Source of the DNA: Tsuneonella troitsensis | GTDB taxonomy: Bacteria > Pseudomonadota > Alphaproteobacteria > Sphingomonadales > Sphingomonadaceae | Assembly: GCF_001441535.1 (NCBI RefSeq) | Contig: NZ_LMAU01000005.1 | Coordinates: forward strand, 172,501-219,979 | DNA length: 47,479 nucleotides | Direction: 5' to 3' | Shown here: positions 1-10,067 of the stretch, in pieces | How positions within the stretch are numbered: the first letter of the stretch is position 1 | How the letters are laid out: every line of letters starts with the position of its first letter | Notes under the pieces: model-generated | Told to the model about the DNA's origin: nothing | The model's input: the letters and a program-made list of their open reading frames with translations, nothing else | Databases searched by the model: none | Position numbers and translations under genes: made by a program

Positions 1-1
1 C

Positions 2-1156
2 GCACCTTTTGCCGCTCGTTATTTCGGAGAGCCGCTGATTGCCGACATGTTGCGAGTGCAGGCGGCGATCTTTCTGACCATCCCGTTCGCCGCATTGCCG
101 CAGGAACTACTCGCCCGCCGGATCGAATTCCGCCTGCAGGGGATCGTCAACCTCGTCTGCGCCTTGGTCGGAGCATCGACTGCGCTGATATTGGCATGGC
201 GGGGTTTCGGGGTTTGGGCGCTCGTCTATGCCCCAGTCGTCATGTTCGCCACGCGCGCCATCGGGATGACGATCGCGGCACGGGTGCTTGTCCGCCCGGT
301 GTTCGACTTTCGAGGCGCGGGCGATCTCGTCACGTTTGGCGGGGCGCTGACGATCTGCCAGTTTCTGTGGATCGTTCAGAGCCAGAGCGACATCGTGATC
401 GCGGGCCGCTCGTTCGAACCGCATGACTTGGGCCTCTATTCCGAAGCACTGTTCCTGACCCTCATCATCACCGGGCGCTTCCTGCCTCCGATCAACGACG
501 TCGCGTTCCCCACCTACGCAGAGTTGCACAAGGCTGGCCGGCCGCTGGGTCCATTCTTCTTGCGTATCCAGCGCATGGTGGCGCTGGTAGTCGTTCCCGC
601 ATATCTCGGGCTTGCACTGGTAGCGGAACCGGCAGTGCTGACTCTTTTCGGCGACAAGTGGGCCGAGATGGCGCCGATCGCAGCAGGTCTGGCGCTCGCA
701 ATGCCGGCCTTCGCTCTCCAGATCGTGTGCAGCCCGGCGACCAACGGAATGGGCCGACCCAAGACTTACATGAGCACCAACGCGATCGGCGCCCTGCTCT
801 TCCCGCTGCTGTTCTACGTCGGCGTCGAGGCGGGACCCGCAGGCTTGGTCACAGCGTGGTGGATCGGCGCGCCGGCCCTGCTCGCTTTCACTTATATGCT
901 TACGCTGCCGCAGATCGGCGTGCGCTGGAGCGAGTTGGCCCACGCCCTGACACCCGCATTGCTGTGTGGCGCGGTGATGGTCGCGGCCGTGCTTGGTGTG
1001 CGCAGCGCACTGCCGGTCATGCCCGCTCCGCTGACATTGGCCGTACTCGTCGGCGTGGGAGCTGCGGCGTACTTCGCGGCGCTACTCGTTCTCGCCCGCG
1101 AAACCGTCAGCGAGATCGTCGCGCTAGTCACCAGACGCGAAATCGCCCCAGCTTGA
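2..1156 (+). CDS. Polysaccharide/lipopolysaccharide flippase, 5' truncated
   Basis: The reading frame is open to the left edge, so the true start lies outside the window and the first Met at 47 is internal. The protein is a string of hydrophobic segments separated by short basic loops, with a central stretch containing QSQSDIVIAG and an LGLYSEA motif. This is typical of Wzx-like flippases of the MVF/MOP superfamily, which move lipid-linked sugar units across the inner membrane. The visible 385 residues would be the C-terminal three quarters of a protein of about 480-500 residues. No glycosyltransferase is visible downstream; the next gene starts 59 bases later on the same strand. The family call is by overall pattern and the substrate is unknown. 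Confidence 0.8.
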   Translation, partial: APFAARYFGEPLIADMLRVQAAIFLTIPFAALPQELLARRIEFRLQGIVNLVCALVGASTALILAWRGFGVWALVYAPVVMFATRAIGMTIAARVLVRPVFDFRGAGDLVTFGGALTICQFLWIVQSQSDIVIAGRSFEPHDLGLYSEALFLTLIITGRFLPPINDVAFPTYAELHKAGRPLGPFFLRIQRMVALVVVPAYLGLALVAEPAVLTLFGDKWAEMAPIAAGLALAMPAFALQIVCSPATNGMGRPKTYMSTNAIGALLFPLLFYVGVEAGPAGLVTAWWIGAPALLAFTYMLTLPQIGVRWSELAHALTPALLCGAVMVAAVLGVRSALPVMPAPLTLAVLVGVGAAAYFAALLVLARETVSEIVALVTRREIAPA

Positions 1157-1215
1157 TCGCGCTTGGTGCATGCCGGGCGAGCGTGGTATTCTCTGCGCCC
1201 CGAGAGGAAACAGTC

Positions 1216-2226
1216 ATGGCCCAAGGGTCGGCCGCCCCTGCATTCATTCGAGCCGCCTTGGTGGCATCGATCTGGTCGCCGCTGGCGGCCGTATCCGGGC
1301 CCGACGATCAGGACATTCCGTACACTGTTGCCGAGGGGGCTGCATCCATCGATCCCACCGGAGACGTCATCGCGGGGAGCGCGGACCGTTTCAGCCGCAT
1401 GACCGTGCCGGTCACGATTGAGGGCAAAGGCCCTTTCCGTTTCATGATCGACACCGGATCTCAGGCGACAGCGATCAGCCGCCGATTGAGCGAGCAGTTG
1501 GGGTTGCCGTCACTGGGTCATGCCACCGTCGTCGGGATGGCTTCGCGCAAACGGGTGCAACTTGTTCGGCTCGACGGGTTGGAACTGGCGTCACGCATGT
1601 TCGACAACCTGCACGCTCCGCTGCTCGAAGCCGAGCACATGGGGGCCGACGGAATCATCGGCCTCGACAGTCTCCAAGGCTTGCGGGTGATGATCGACTT
1701 TCGGGCGGACAGCATCTCGGTCGATGACGCGCGCGCTTTAGGCGGTAATCGCGGATACGAGATCGTCGTTCGCGCGCGGAAACGGCTTGGCCGCCTGATT
1801 ATCGCCGATGCGCAAATCGACGGCGTGCGGACGGCGCTGGTGATCGACACCGGGTCGCAAGGTTCGATCGGCAACCTCGCACTACAACGCAAGCTAAGAG
1901 CGGCCAAAGGTGTCGAGGTCACATCTACCGACGTCACCGGAAGCGAGATCGTCGGCAGACTGGATGTGCCGCGAACGCTGCAGATCGGCAGGACATCCGG
2001 CCGGAACCTCATGCTGAAGGGCTTGGCGATCAGCTACGCCGATGCCCCTGCGTTTGCCGCATTGAGCCTCAACGATACCCCGGCGATGGTGCTGGGCGTC
2101 GAAGATCTGCGATTGTTCGATAGGGTCGCGATAGATTTCGCCAAACGCACCGTGCTTTTCGACCTGCCAAAGGACGCACGAACCGGCTTCGCGGATGTGA
2201 GCGCCCGGGTATCAAGGCGACTCTGA
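1216..2226 (+). CDS. Secreted protein with two retropepsin-like aspartic protease units
   Basis: The 336-residue protein starts at the ATG preceded by GAGAGGAAA at good spacing; the open frame extends further upstream but overlaps the flippase. The N-terminus has a hydrophobic stretch (about residues 10-27) that could be a signal peptide. Two DTGSQ motifs, one near residue 79 in FMIDTGSQ and one near residue 213 in LVIDTGSQ, each sit in the hydrophobic-D-T-G context of retropepsin-like active sites, and GADGIIGLD after the first resembles the flap region. Retropepsins normally dimerise to bring two such motifs together; here both are on one chain, as in pepsins. An envelope location and a peptidase role are inferred, and the substrate is unknown. 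Confidence 0.75.
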   Translation: MAQGSAAPAFIRAALVASIWSPLAAVSGPDDQDIPYTVAEGAASIDPTGDVIAGSADRFSRMTVPVTIEGKGPFRFMIDTGSQATAISRRLSEQLGLPSLGHATVVGMASRKRVQLVRLDGLELASRMFDNLHAPLLEAEHMGADGIIGLDSLQGLRVMIDFRADSISVDDARALGGNRGYEIVVRARKRLGRLIIADAQIDGVRTALVIDTGSQGSIGNLALQRKLRAAKGVEVTSTDVTGSEIVGRLDVPRTLQIGRTSGRNLMLKGLAISYADAPAFAALSLNDTPAMVLGVEDLRLFDRVAIDFAKRTVLFDLPKDARTGFADVSARVSRRL

Positions 2227-2267
2227 ACCCGGGCGATCAGCTTGCGTAAGTTCGCGGCTCCGCCCAC

Positions 2268-4106
2268 ATGACCGCGATGCCGCCCGACCATACTCCGCCG
2301 GTGCCGCCCGACTACGACGGCTGGGCCACGCTCAAGCGGTTCTTGCCATACCTGTGGCCGAAGGACCGCGCCGACCTGCGGATGCGGATCGTGGCTGCAA
2401 TGCTTCTGGTGCTGCTCGCCAAGGCGGTTGTCCTCGCCACCCCGCTGGCGATGAAGCGCGTGGTCGACACGATGGCGGCACAGGGCGACCCGGCCATGTG
2501 GGTGGCGATGACCTTCGTGATCGCCTTCGTCGCCGGACGCCTGCTCGGCGGCCTGTTCGACAATGTCCGCAACATCGTGTTCGAGCGCGTCGGACAAGAG
2601 GCGACCCGGGTGCTGGCGGAAGACACGTTCTCGCGCCTGCATCAGCTATCGCTGCGGTTCCATCTCTCGCGCCGGACCGGCGAGGTCACCAAGACGATCG
2701 AGCGCGGCACCAAGAGCATCGATTCGATGCTCTATTTCCTGCTGTTCAATGTCGCCCCGACCATCGTCGAACTGGTGGCTGTCGGGATCATCTTCTATCT
2801 GATGTTCGGGGTGCCGCTGGTCGTCGCCACCGCCATCACCGTGGTGGTCTATATCGCGGCGACGCGCTGGATCACCGAATGGCGCACGCACCTTCGCAAG
2901 AAGATGAACGACCTCGACGGCAACGCCCTGGCGCGCGCAGTCGATTCGCTGCTGAACTACGAAACGGTGAAGTTCTTCGGTGCCGAGGTTCGCGAGCGCG
3001 AAAGATACGGGCAAGCCGCGGGCGACTACGCCAAAGCGGCGATCAAGTCGGAAAACTCTCTTGGCGTACTGAACATAGTCCAGGCGCTGATCATGAACGC
3101 ACTTATGCTGTTCGCGCTGGCGTTCAGCGTCTGGCAGTGGAGCAAGGGCGTGCTCTCGGTGGGCGACCTGGTGGCCGTGCAGACCTACCTGACCCAGCTG
3201 TTCCGCCCGCTCGACATGCTCGGCTTCGTCTACCGCACGATCCGCCAAGGGCTGATCGACATGGCGGCGATGTTCAAACTGATCGACACCGAGGTCGAGG
3301 TGGCCGATGCCCCCGGCGCCCCGGCCCTCGTCATACGCCGGCCGACCGTCACGTTCGAGGATGTCGTATTCGGCTACGAGCCGGACCGCACCATCCTGCA
3401 CGGGCTATCGTTCGAAGTGCCCGCAGGAGGGCAATACGCGATCGTCGGGCCGTCGGGCGCAGGCAAGAGCACGATCGCCCGGCTGTTGTTCCGGTTCTAC
3501 GACCCGTGGGCGGGCAGAATCTGCATCGACGGGCAGGATATTGCGGGGGTGACGCAGGATTCACTTCGGGCCGCAATCGGCATCGTCCCGCAGGACAGCG
3601 TGCTGTTCAACGACACGATCGGTTACAACATCGCTTACGGTCGGCCCCACGGCCTCGGCCCCGCGACGTCAGAAGACATCGAACGTGCGGCGCGCGGTGC
3701 TGCAATCCTGCCTTTCATCGCTAGCTTGCCGCAAGGGTTCGAGACCGAGGTAGGTGAACGCGGGCTGAAACTTTCAGGCGGGGAAAAGCAGCGGGTCGCG
3801 ATCGCCCGAACGCTGGTGAAGGATCCCCCGATTCTTTTGCTCGACGAAGCGACCAGCGCGCTCGATTCGCGCACCGAGCAGGATATCCTCGCCACGCTGC
3901 ACCGGGTGAGCGAACACCGGACCTCGCTCAGCATTGCCCACCGCCTGTCGACGGTTGCCGATGCGGATCGAATCTTGGTGCTCGACGGAGGGCGCCTTGC
4001 CGAAAGCGGTCGGCACGGCGAATTGCTGCGCCGAGGCGGTCTCTATGCGGAGATGTGGGCCCGCCAGCAGTCGGAGAGCGAGGACCTTGGCGAAGCTGCC
4101 GAATAG
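2268..4106 (+). CDS. Atm1-type ABC exporter (fused membrane and ATPase domains)
   Basis: This 612-residue half-transporter has an N-terminal six-helix exporter domain (about residues 30-330) and a C-terminal nucleotide-binding domain. Walker A is GPSGAGKST near residue 394, the ABC signature LSGGEKQ is near 502, and Walker B ILLLDEAT is near 521. The membrane domain carries the NYETVKFFGAE stretch typical of the Atm1/HMT1 branch, which exports glutathione-linked sulfur or metal compounds and supports iron-sulfur biogenesis and metal tolerance. It would act as a homodimer in the inner membrane. An alternative ATG at 2277 would shorten it by three residues. Assignment to the Atm1 branch is good; the cargo is not determined by sequence. 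Confidence 0.9.
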   Translation: MTAMPPDHTPPVPPDYDGWATLKRFLPYLWPKDRADLRMRIVAAMLLVLLAKAVVLATPLAMKRVVDTMAAQGDPAMWVAMTFVIAFVAGRLLGGLFDNVRNIVFERVGQEATRVLAEDTFSRLHQLSLRFHLSRRTGEVTKTIERGTKSIDSMLYFLLFNVAPTIVELVAVGIIFYLMFGVPLVVATAITVVVYIAATRWITEWRTHLRKKMNDLDGNALARAVDSLLNYETVKFFGAEVRERERYGQAAGDYAKAAIKSENSLGVLNIVQALIMNALMLFALAFSVWQWSKGVLSVGDLVAVQTYLTQLFRPLDMLGFVYRTIRQGLIDMAAMFKLIDTEVEVADAPGAPALVIRRPTVTFEDVVFGYEPDRTILHGLSFEVPAGGQYAIVGPSGAGKSTIARLLFRFYDPWAGRICIDGQDIAGVTQDSLRAAIGIVPQDSVLFNDTIGYNIAYGRPHGLGPATSEDIERAARGAAILPFIASLPQGFETEVGERGLKLSGGEKQRVAIARTLVKDPPILLLDEATSALDSRTEQDILATLHRVSEHRTSLSIAHRLSTVADADRILVLDGGRLAESGRHGELLRRGGLYAEMWARQQSESEDLGEAAE

Positions 4107-4115
4107 ACGGGGACG

Positions 4116-4514
4116 TCAGGGACCGGGATAGCGGTCGAAGCGCGGCATCGAATCGAGCGCGCCTTCCCAGGGCAGGCTGTCGGCGACCTGGACATGGATT
4201 TGCGGCGCTCGCTCGGCGATATCGTCGAGCGTCGCGGACTGTATGTCGACAATCCCGGGCAGGGTCGTCTCGTTGTAATAGAACAGGCCGGTTCCGCAGG
4301 TTGCGCAAAAATGGCGCTCGCCGTTTTCGGACGATCGATAGACCGTGGGCGCGCCGCTCTGCACTTTCAGCGCATCCTTGGGAAACGCCATCCACGGTAC
4401 CATCAGCGCACCGGCGCTCCGGCGGCAATCCTCGCAGTGGCAAACCGCGTGGTACACCATCTCGCCTTCGATGGCGTAGCGCACCGCGCCACAATGACAT
4501 CCGCCGTTCGCCAT
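4116..4514 (-). CDS. GFA-family zinc-binding protein
   Basis: The 132-residue protein begins at the ATG at 4514, which has GGAGAG upstream; a longer frame exists but lacks a ribosome site. It shows the GFA (glutathione-dependent formaldehyde-activating) fold markers: GGCHCGAVRY near the N-terminus, then CHCEDCRR and FCATCGTG, giving the cysteine set that binds zinc in this family. Members are often annotated as formaldehyde-activating enzymes, but most are uncharacterised and catalysis is doubtful. It converges on the Atm1-type gene with nine bases between the stop codons and lies downstream of the M16 peptidase on the same strand. Confidence 0.88.
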   Translation of the reverse strand: MANGGCHCGAVRYAIEGEMVYHAVCHCEDCRRSAGALMVPWMAFPKDALKVQSGAPTVYRSSENGERHFCATCGTGLFYYNETTLPGIVDIQSATLDDIAERAPQIHVQVADSLPWEGALDSMPRFDRYPGP

Positions 4515-4584
4515 GATCGTCTCTCCAGAATTCTCGATCCGTAATCGGCGCCGGGGTCTATACGACACCCGGCGCCTACCACTA

Positions 4585-7419
4585 TCACGAAGCGCCCAGA
4601 TCTGCCTGATCGAGGTTCAGGTCGCTCGCCTTGATCACGGTCACGTCGGGCCGGATTTTGCGCAGGTCTTCAAGGAACGCAGACGCGTTGCCGACAATCA
4701 CGAGCGACGCGTTCTGTGGCGTCGCGATGCGTCCGGCAACTTCGGCGGCCGCCTCGGGCGACACCGCAGACAGACGCTCGGCATACCGCGCCGCCTCGCC
4801 GGGATCGATTCCCTGCAGGACCAATCCGGCGACGATCGAGTTGAAACCCGAGCTTGTCTCGAGCGCACGGGTATAGGACCCGCCGAGGAACAGACGGCGC
4901 TTCTCGATCGCATCGGCATCTGCCGGTACCGTCGCGATCTTCCCCATCTCGTCGAGGATGATTTGCGCAACCTCGTCCGCCGATTCGTTCTTCGTCTGGG
5001 CACTGGCCGTCAGGATCGAATCGTCGGCTCGGCTTCCATACGAGCTGTACGATCCGTAACTGAGCCCTCGCTTGGTCCGCACCTCCGTAAAGAGGCGACC
5101 GTTGGAACCTGCACCCAGGACCGAATTGGCCAAGACCAGAGGGTAGTAATCCGCGCTGCTGCGGGCCGGGGCGCGGACGCCCGCCAGCACGGCTGCCTGT
5201 CCTGCTTCAGGCATATCGACCACGATGGTGCGTGGTGCGCGCGCCGTTCCCGCCGGGTCGGTTGGTGCGACGCCCGCCGGCGTGGCGGACGTCCAAGTGC
5301 CGAAGAGGCTATCCGCGACAGTGCGCGCGGTCGCCGAATCGATGCCGCCGCTCACGATTACCTTCGCAGTCGACGGGTGCCACCAGGTCGAGCGCCAGTT
5401 CACCAGTTGCTCGCGCGTAATGCGGGGCAGCGAGTTGACCGTCGCAACCCCGCCATAGGCCGAATCGCCATAGAATACGCGATCGGCCACCATTCCGGCG
5501 ACCGAACCTGGGTCTTTCATAGCGATCTGGAGTCCGTCGATCGTGCGCTTGCGCTCCCGATCCAGTTCGTCCTGCGGATAGCTGGCATTGCGGATCACGT
5601 CGGAGAGAATCTCGCCTGCCGAAGCGAGATTGGCGACAGGCGCCGTCAGGCTGACGAACGATCCGTCCGCGCCAGCATTGGCGCTGAGCGCGGCCCCGAG
5701 GCTTTCGAGCGCCGCGGCGATCTGCGTGGCGGTCCGGGTGGGCGTGCCCTTGTCGGCGATGGTCGAGGCAAGCGCCGCCACACCGGCGGTGCCCGCCGGG
5801 TCTGTCGAATTGCCGCCCGGAAGGACGACGGTAATCGTCGCGATCGGGACCGTGCCCGTCTGCGCCGAAACGAGCGGGATGCCGTTCGAAAGCCGCGCTT
5901 CGACGAGTTGCGCCCGCTCGATCTGCGGGGCCGCCGATGGCGCTGGCGGCGGCGTGCGCTCTCCTTCCGGCTTCAGCACCGCGGGCGCACCGGTAGCGGG
6001 AGGGACCGTCGCGAAAGTCGGCATCGGTGCCGGGTTGGCATAGGAAGCCGGGTTGTCTTCGCCCGCCTCGTAGCGCCAGTTCACGACGCTTTCGGGCGTC
6101 AGATAGGTGCGGGCCACGCGCTGCACGTCGGCGGCGGTCACCGCGCCGATCCGCTCGAGCCGGACGTCCGCGCCGCGCGGATCCCCGGTCGATACCAGCG
6201 CCTCGCCCAGTTCGAATGCACGGCCAGTCGCCGTCTCACGCCGACGCAGCGCCGATGCGAACAACTCGTTCTTTGCCTCGGCCAGCTCGGCTTCGCTCAC
6301 CGGGGCGCTGCGAAGCCGTTCGTATTCAGCGTTCATGGTCGCCGCCACGTCGGTCTTGTCGGCTGCGGGATTGAGGATTGCGAAGCTTGCATAATAGCCC
6401 GCCTCCTCGCTCGAATTGAGCAAGCCGCTGTAATCGACCGCCTTCCCAGAACGGATTAGCGCCTCGTCCATGCGGGCGTTGTTGCCACCGCCGAGGATCG
6501 CGCTCAGCACTTCGAGCGCCGCAGTATCGGGATGCGCCTGGCCGGGCGCCTTCCACAGTTGACCGGTCACGGGCAGCGGAACGTTGGGCGCGGTCGCGAC
6601 GACATCGCGCGGCGCCGTCCGCTTGGGCTCGGTACCCGTGATTGCGAGCGGGATCTTGTTTGCGCGTTGCGGAATCGCGGCGAAGTACTGATCGACCAGC
6701 GCCCTAAGCCGCGCGACATCGAAATTGCCCGCAACGATCAGCGTCGCGGTGTCCGGCCCGTAATAGGCCTGGTGGAACGCGCGCGCATCGTCGAGTGTCG
6801 TCGAATCGAGTTGCTCGAGGCTCCCGATTCCCGGACGTCGCTGGGGCAGAACGTCGTAGCCATTCTCTGCGAGGACCATGCGGATGCGGCCATAGGGCGG
6901 CGCGAGGATGCGCTGACGCAGTTCCTCTTTCACCACCGAACGCTCGTTCTCGAACACCTCGCTATCGACGACCGGGCGGGCCATCCGCTCGGCATGGGTC
7001 CACAGCAGCGTTTCGAGATACTGCGCCGGGACCGTCTCGTAGTAGTTCGTCCGGTCGTCGCTGTTGGAAGCGTTGCGCGTTCCCCCCACGTCCTCGGTCA
7101 GCTTGTTGACCAGGCCGTAAGGCATGTTCTCGGTCTTGCGGCTGAGGATATGCTCGAACAGGTGCGAGAAACCGCTGCGCCCTTGGGGATCGTGCTTCGA
7201 CCCGACTTCGTACCACATCGACGTGGTGACGGATGCGGTGGTCGTATCGGGCAGCGCGATGACCCGCAGGCCGTTCGGAAGGGTCCACTGCGTGAATTCG
7301 ATTTCGGGCGCGCTGATCGCGGTTTGCGCGGTTTGCGCGTTGCCAGTTTGCGCATGGGCGGGTGCTGCGATGGCAAGCGCAGAGAGCGCAGCGCCGGCGG
7401 CGAGAATCGATCGAAGCAT
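4585..7419 (-). CDS. M16-family zinc peptidase, double-domain, exported
   Basis: The 944-residue product starts with a clear signal peptide ending near APAHAQ (residue 24). The N-terminal M16 unit contains the inverted zinc motif HLFEH followed about 75 residues later by ENERSVVKEE, supplying the third zinc ligand. The second unit (from about residue 500) has the same fold pattern (VLPGGNSTDP, then AGVAALASTIADKG) but no HxxEH, so it is the usual inactive partner. Chains of this type are pitrilysin-like periplasmic peptidases. The residues after HLFEH (ILSRKTENM) differ from the common MxFxGT. A long open frame on the opposite strand (4513-6459) is a shadow of this gene. Confidence 0.93.
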   Translation of the reverse strand: MLRSILAAGAALSALAIAAPAHAQTGNAQTAQTAISAPEIEFTQWTLPNGLRVIALPDTTTASVTTSMWYEVGSKHDPQGRSGFSHLFEHILSRKTENMPYGLVNKLTEDVGGTRNASNSDDRTNYYETVPAQYLETLLWTHAERMARPVVDSEVFENERSVVKEELRQRILAPPYGRIRMVLAENGYDVLPQRRPGIGSLEQLDSTTLDDARAFHQAYYGPDTATLIVAGNFDVARLRALVDQYFAAIPQRANKIPLAITGTEPKRTAPRDVVATAPNVPLPVTGQLWKAPGQAHPDTAALEVLSAILGGGNNARMDEALIRSGKAVDYSGLLNSSEEAGYYASFAILNPAADKTDVAATMNAEYERLRSAPVSEAELAEAKNELFASALRRRETATGRAFELGEALVSTGDPRGADVRLERIGAVTAADVQRVARTYLTPESVVNWRYEAGEDNPASYANPAPMPTFATVPPATGAPAVLKPEGERTPPPAPSAAPQIERAQLVEARLSNGIPLVSAQTGTVPIATITVVLPGGNSTDPAGTAGVAALASTIADKGTPTRTATQIAAALESLGAALSANAGADGSFVSLTAPVANLASAGEILSDVIRNASYPQDELDRERKRTIDGLQIAMKDPGSVAGMVADRVFYGDSAYGGVATVNSLPRITREQLVNWRSTWWHPSTAKVIVSGGIDSATARTVADSLFGTWTSATPAGVAPTDPAGTARAPRTIVVDMPEAGQAAVLAGVRAPARSSADYYPLVLANSVLGAGSNGRLFTEVRTKRGLSYGSYSSYGSRADDSILTASAQTKNESADEVAQIILDEMGKIATVPADADAIEKRRLFLGGSYTRALETSSGFNSIVAGLVLQGIDPGEAARYAERLSAVSPEAAAEVAGRIATPQNASLVIVGNASAFLEDLRKIRPDVTVIKASDLNLDQADLGAS

Positions 7420-7532
7420 CTGGAAGCGTCCCCTGCATTCCTATGGAGGGCGGCAGGCTAGACGCGGATGCACCCGGGGCACAACCCCCGTGCCGGACGA
7501 ACGACTTGTCAGGTCTGCGAACGACCGCCCGA

Positions 7533-8831
7533 CTAGAGGATATACTTCGACAGGTCGGTGTCACCGGCCAAGTCGGCCAGCCGGTCGCGCACGTATGGGG
7601 CGTCGATCGTTATCGTCTCGCCTACATGGTCTTCGGCCTCGAAGCTCAATTGTTCGAGCAGCTTTTCCATAACCGTCTGCAAGCGCCGAGCGCCGATGTT
7701 CTCGACGCTTTCGTTCACTTGCGCGGCGATTCGCGCGATCTCGGCGATCGCATCGTCACCGATTTCGACTGTAAGTTTCTCGGTAGCGAGCAGTGCCTTG
7801 TATTGTGTCACAAGGTTCGCGCGCGTCTCGCTGAGGATGCGGACGAAGTCCGCCTCACTCAGCGCGCGCAGCTCGACGCGGATCGGCAGCCGCCCTTGCA
7901 GCTCTGGGAGCATGTCGCTCGGCTTGGCGATGTGGAAGGCGCCCGATGCGATGAAGAGAACGTGGTCGGTCTTCATCGGGCCGTATTTGGTTGAGACGGT
8001 CGTCCCTTCGATCAGCGGCAGCAGGTCGCGCTGAACGCCCTCGCGGCTGACCGATCCGCCGCGCACGTCGGACACCGCGATCTTGTCGATCTCGTCGAGG
8101 AACACAATGCCGTTCGTCTCCGCATTGGCCAGAGCGACGCGGGCGACGTCATCCTGATCCATGCGCTTTTCGGCTTCTTCGTCGACCAGCTTGTCCCAGG
8201 CGTCGGGAACCTTGAGCTTGCGGCGCTTGAGCGGCGACTTGCCCATCGCCTTGCTCATCATGTCGGACAGGTTGATCATGCCGACGTTGCCGCCCATCCC
8301 GCCCAGATCGAACGGCATGGCGGGCGCCTCCTCGACATCGATCTCGACCTCGACGTCGTTCATCGCATTCTGGACGATGCGCTCGCGAAAGCTCTCGCGG
8401 GTCGCTTCGCTGGCGTTCTCGCCAACGAGCGCCTTGAGCAGGCGGTCCATCGCGGCCTTGCTCGCCGCCTCGCGCACGGCCTCGCGGCGGCGCTCCTTCT
8501 CGAGGCGGATGGCCTCTTCGACCAGGTCGCGCGCGATCTGTTCGACGTCGCGGCCGACATAGCCGACCTCGGTGAACTTGGTCGCCTCGACCTTGACGAA
8601 CGGAGCCTCGGCCAGCTTGGCCAGTCGGCGGCTGATCTCGGTCTTGCCGCAGCCGGTGGGCCCGATCATCAGGATGTTCTTGGGCGTCACCTCGTCGCGC
8701 AATTCGGGCGAAAGGCGCTGGCGGCGCCACCGGTTCCGAAGCGCGACAGCCACGGCCCGCTTGGCGTCCTGCTGGCCGATGATGTGCTCGTCGAGCGCGG
8801 CGACGATCGCCTTGGGAGTCAGGTTGTCCAT
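7533..8831 (-). CDS. hslU: HslU, ATPase subunit of the HslUV protease
   Basis: The 432-residue AAA+ unfoldase has Walker A GPTGCGKT at residues 57-64, Walker [11 protein letters not shown] near residue 245, and the inserted I domain rich in charged residues (about 110-230). The C-terminus DLSKYIL matches the tail that docks into HslV. It recognises and unfolds substrates and threads them into the HslV chamber in the cytoplasm. The gene starts five bases after the hslV stop, so the two are co-transcribed. Length and motifs are all normal for the family. Confidence 0.98.
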   Translation of the reverse strand: MDNLTPKAIVAALDEHIIGQQDAKRAVAVALRNRWRRQRLSPELRDEVTPKNILMIGPTGCGKTEISRRLAKLAEAPFVKVEATKFTEVGYVGRDVEQIARDLVEEAIRLEKERRREAVREAASKAAMDRLLKALVGENASEATRESFRERIVQNAMNDVEVEIDVEEAPAMPFDLGGMGGNVGMINLSDMMSKAMGKSPLKRRKLKVPDAWDKLVDEEAEKRMDQDDVARVALANAETNGIVFLDEIDKIAVSDVRGGSVSREGVQRDLLPLIEGTTVSTKYGPMKTDHVLFIASGAFHIAKPSDMLPELQGRLPIRVELRALSEADFVRILSETRANLVTQYKALLATEKLTVEIGDDAIAEIARIAAQVNESVENIGARRLQTVMEKLLEQLSFEAEDHVGETITIDAPYVRDRLADLAGDTDLSKYIL

Positions 8832-8836
8832 AATCC

Positions 8837-9397
8837 TCAGACGGTTTCCAGCGTGATCTGGTCGTTGGTGAAGACGCAGACCTCGGCCGCTACGGCCATC
8901 GCGCGACGGGCGATCTTCTCGGCGTCGGTTTCGTAGTCTGACAGCGCGCGCGCGGCGGCGAGTGCGTAGTTGCCGCCCGAGCCGATCGCGGCGATCCCGC
9001 CCTCCGGCTCCAGCACGTCGCCGTTTCCGGTGAGCACCAGCAGCACGTCCTTGTCGGCGACGATCATGAGCGCCTCCAAGTTGCGCAGATACTTGTCGGT
9101 TCGCCAGTCCTTGGCCAGTTCGACCGCGGCGCGCATCAATTGACCGTTATACTGCTCGAGCTTCTTCTCGAGACGTTCGAACAGGGTGAAGGCATCGGCG
9201 GTCGCGCCGGCGAACCCGGCAACGACCGTGCCGTCCTTCCCGATGCGGCGAACCTTCTTCGCGTTGGGCTTCATCACGGTGTTGCCCATCGACACCTGGC
9301 CATCGCCCGCGACGACAGTCTTGTCGCCGCGTTTCACGCCGATGATGGTGGTGCCGTGCCAGGGCGTCAGCCCGTGGGCGGAATGTCTCTCGTCCAT
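8837..9397 (-). CDS. hslV: HslV, proteolytic subunit of the HslUV protease
   Basis: The 186-residue protein is a proteasome-beta-type threonine peptidase. The catalytic Thr is at residue 16 in HGTTIIG, so a 15-residue propeptide ([15 protein letters not shown]) would be removed to free it; many HslV proteins have almost no propeptide. GDGQVSMG and the [13 protein letters not shown] stretch are the usual core motifs. It forms double hexameric rings capped by HslU, encoded immediately downstream. No heat-shock promoter could be assigned confidently in the 57-base gap to the lipoprotein gene upstream. Confidence 0.98.
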   Translation of the reverse strand: MDERHSAHGLTPWHGTTIIGVKRGDKTVVAGDGQVSMGNTVMKPNAKKVRRIGKDGTVVAGFAGATADAFTLFERLEKKLEQYNGQLMRAAVELAKDWRTDKYLRNLEALMIVADKDVLLVLTGNGDVLEPEGGIAAIGSGGNYALAAARALSDYETDAEKIARRAMAVAAEVCVFTNDQITLETV

Positions 9398-9454
9398 GAC
9401 CCGCGATATGGGGCGCGGGTAGCAGGCTTCAAGCCGCCAGCCCGCCGGAGAGGA

Positions 9455-9940
9455 TCACGGGCCGCCGGGGCCGCCCGGTGCGCCAGAGCCCGGAGCGCCG
9501 ACCGCGCCGATGTTGCCAAACAGGTCTTCGAAGAAACTGCGGTCGCGGCCCAGTGTCGGGGTCCGATCGGAATCGGGCGAGATGTAGGCGACCTTGTCGA
9601 TACCCGATCGCTCGACCGAAGATACGTTACCCGCGGCATCGAACTGGACGGCCAGCACCGAATGCGTCCCGATCCGCGCCCGGGCGAACGGCTTGCGCTC
9701 GTTGACGCTCGATACGTAGTACCAGGTCGGTTCGCCGAACTGGCTTTCGAAGCTCGGCTGGCCGAGCGCCGCTTGGACCGACTGCTTGTTGTCGATGCCC
9801 GGCTGGACCGACTGGGTCAGCGTCGGGTCCGCGATGAAGCCGCGGCTGTCCCTGATCGACGAGCATCCACCCGCCGCCAGCGCCGCCGCTGCCAACAGGC
9901 CCGTGCCCATGATCCGGCCCATGCTGCGGAATGCCGTCAT
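9455..9940 (-). CDS. bamE: BamE/SmpA-like outer-membrane assembly lipoprotein
   Basis: The 161-residue protein has a basic N-terminus, a hydrophobic stretch and a lipobox-like ALAAGGC (Cys at about residue 26), so it should be a lipoprotein. The next section (GIDNKQSVQAALGQPS through TWYYVSS) matches the SmpA/OmlA domain of BamE, the small partner of the BamA machine that inserts outer-membrane beta-barrels. The C-terminus ends in a flexible Gly/Pro-rich tail (GAPGSGAPGGPGGP). The start is supported by AGAGGCG upstream. It sits upstream of hslVU on the same strand and is divergent from the bc1 chaperone gene. Confidence 0.87.
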   Translation of the reverse strand: MTAFRSMGRIMGTGLLAAAALAAGGCSSIRDSRGFIADPTLTQSVQPGIDNKQSVQAALGQPSFESQFGEPTWYYVSSVNERKPFARARIGTHSVLAVQFDAAGNVSSVERSGIDKVAYISPDSDRTPTLGRDRSFFEDLFGNIGAVGAPGSGAPGGPGGP

Positions 9941-10067
9941 CGTATCGCCTCTTAGTTCGTTTCGACCCGCGCCTTAGGCAAGCGCAGCCGCGCTGGCAAT
10001 CGCGCGCGCCGCTTCGCCTGTGCGCGCACGCTTGAATTGCCGCTGAATGCACGCGACATGAGCGCGC

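Noticed and set aside
4513-6459. A 648-residue open frame on the plus strand.
   Set aside because: It is antisense to the M16 peptidase gene and shows no recognisable domain.
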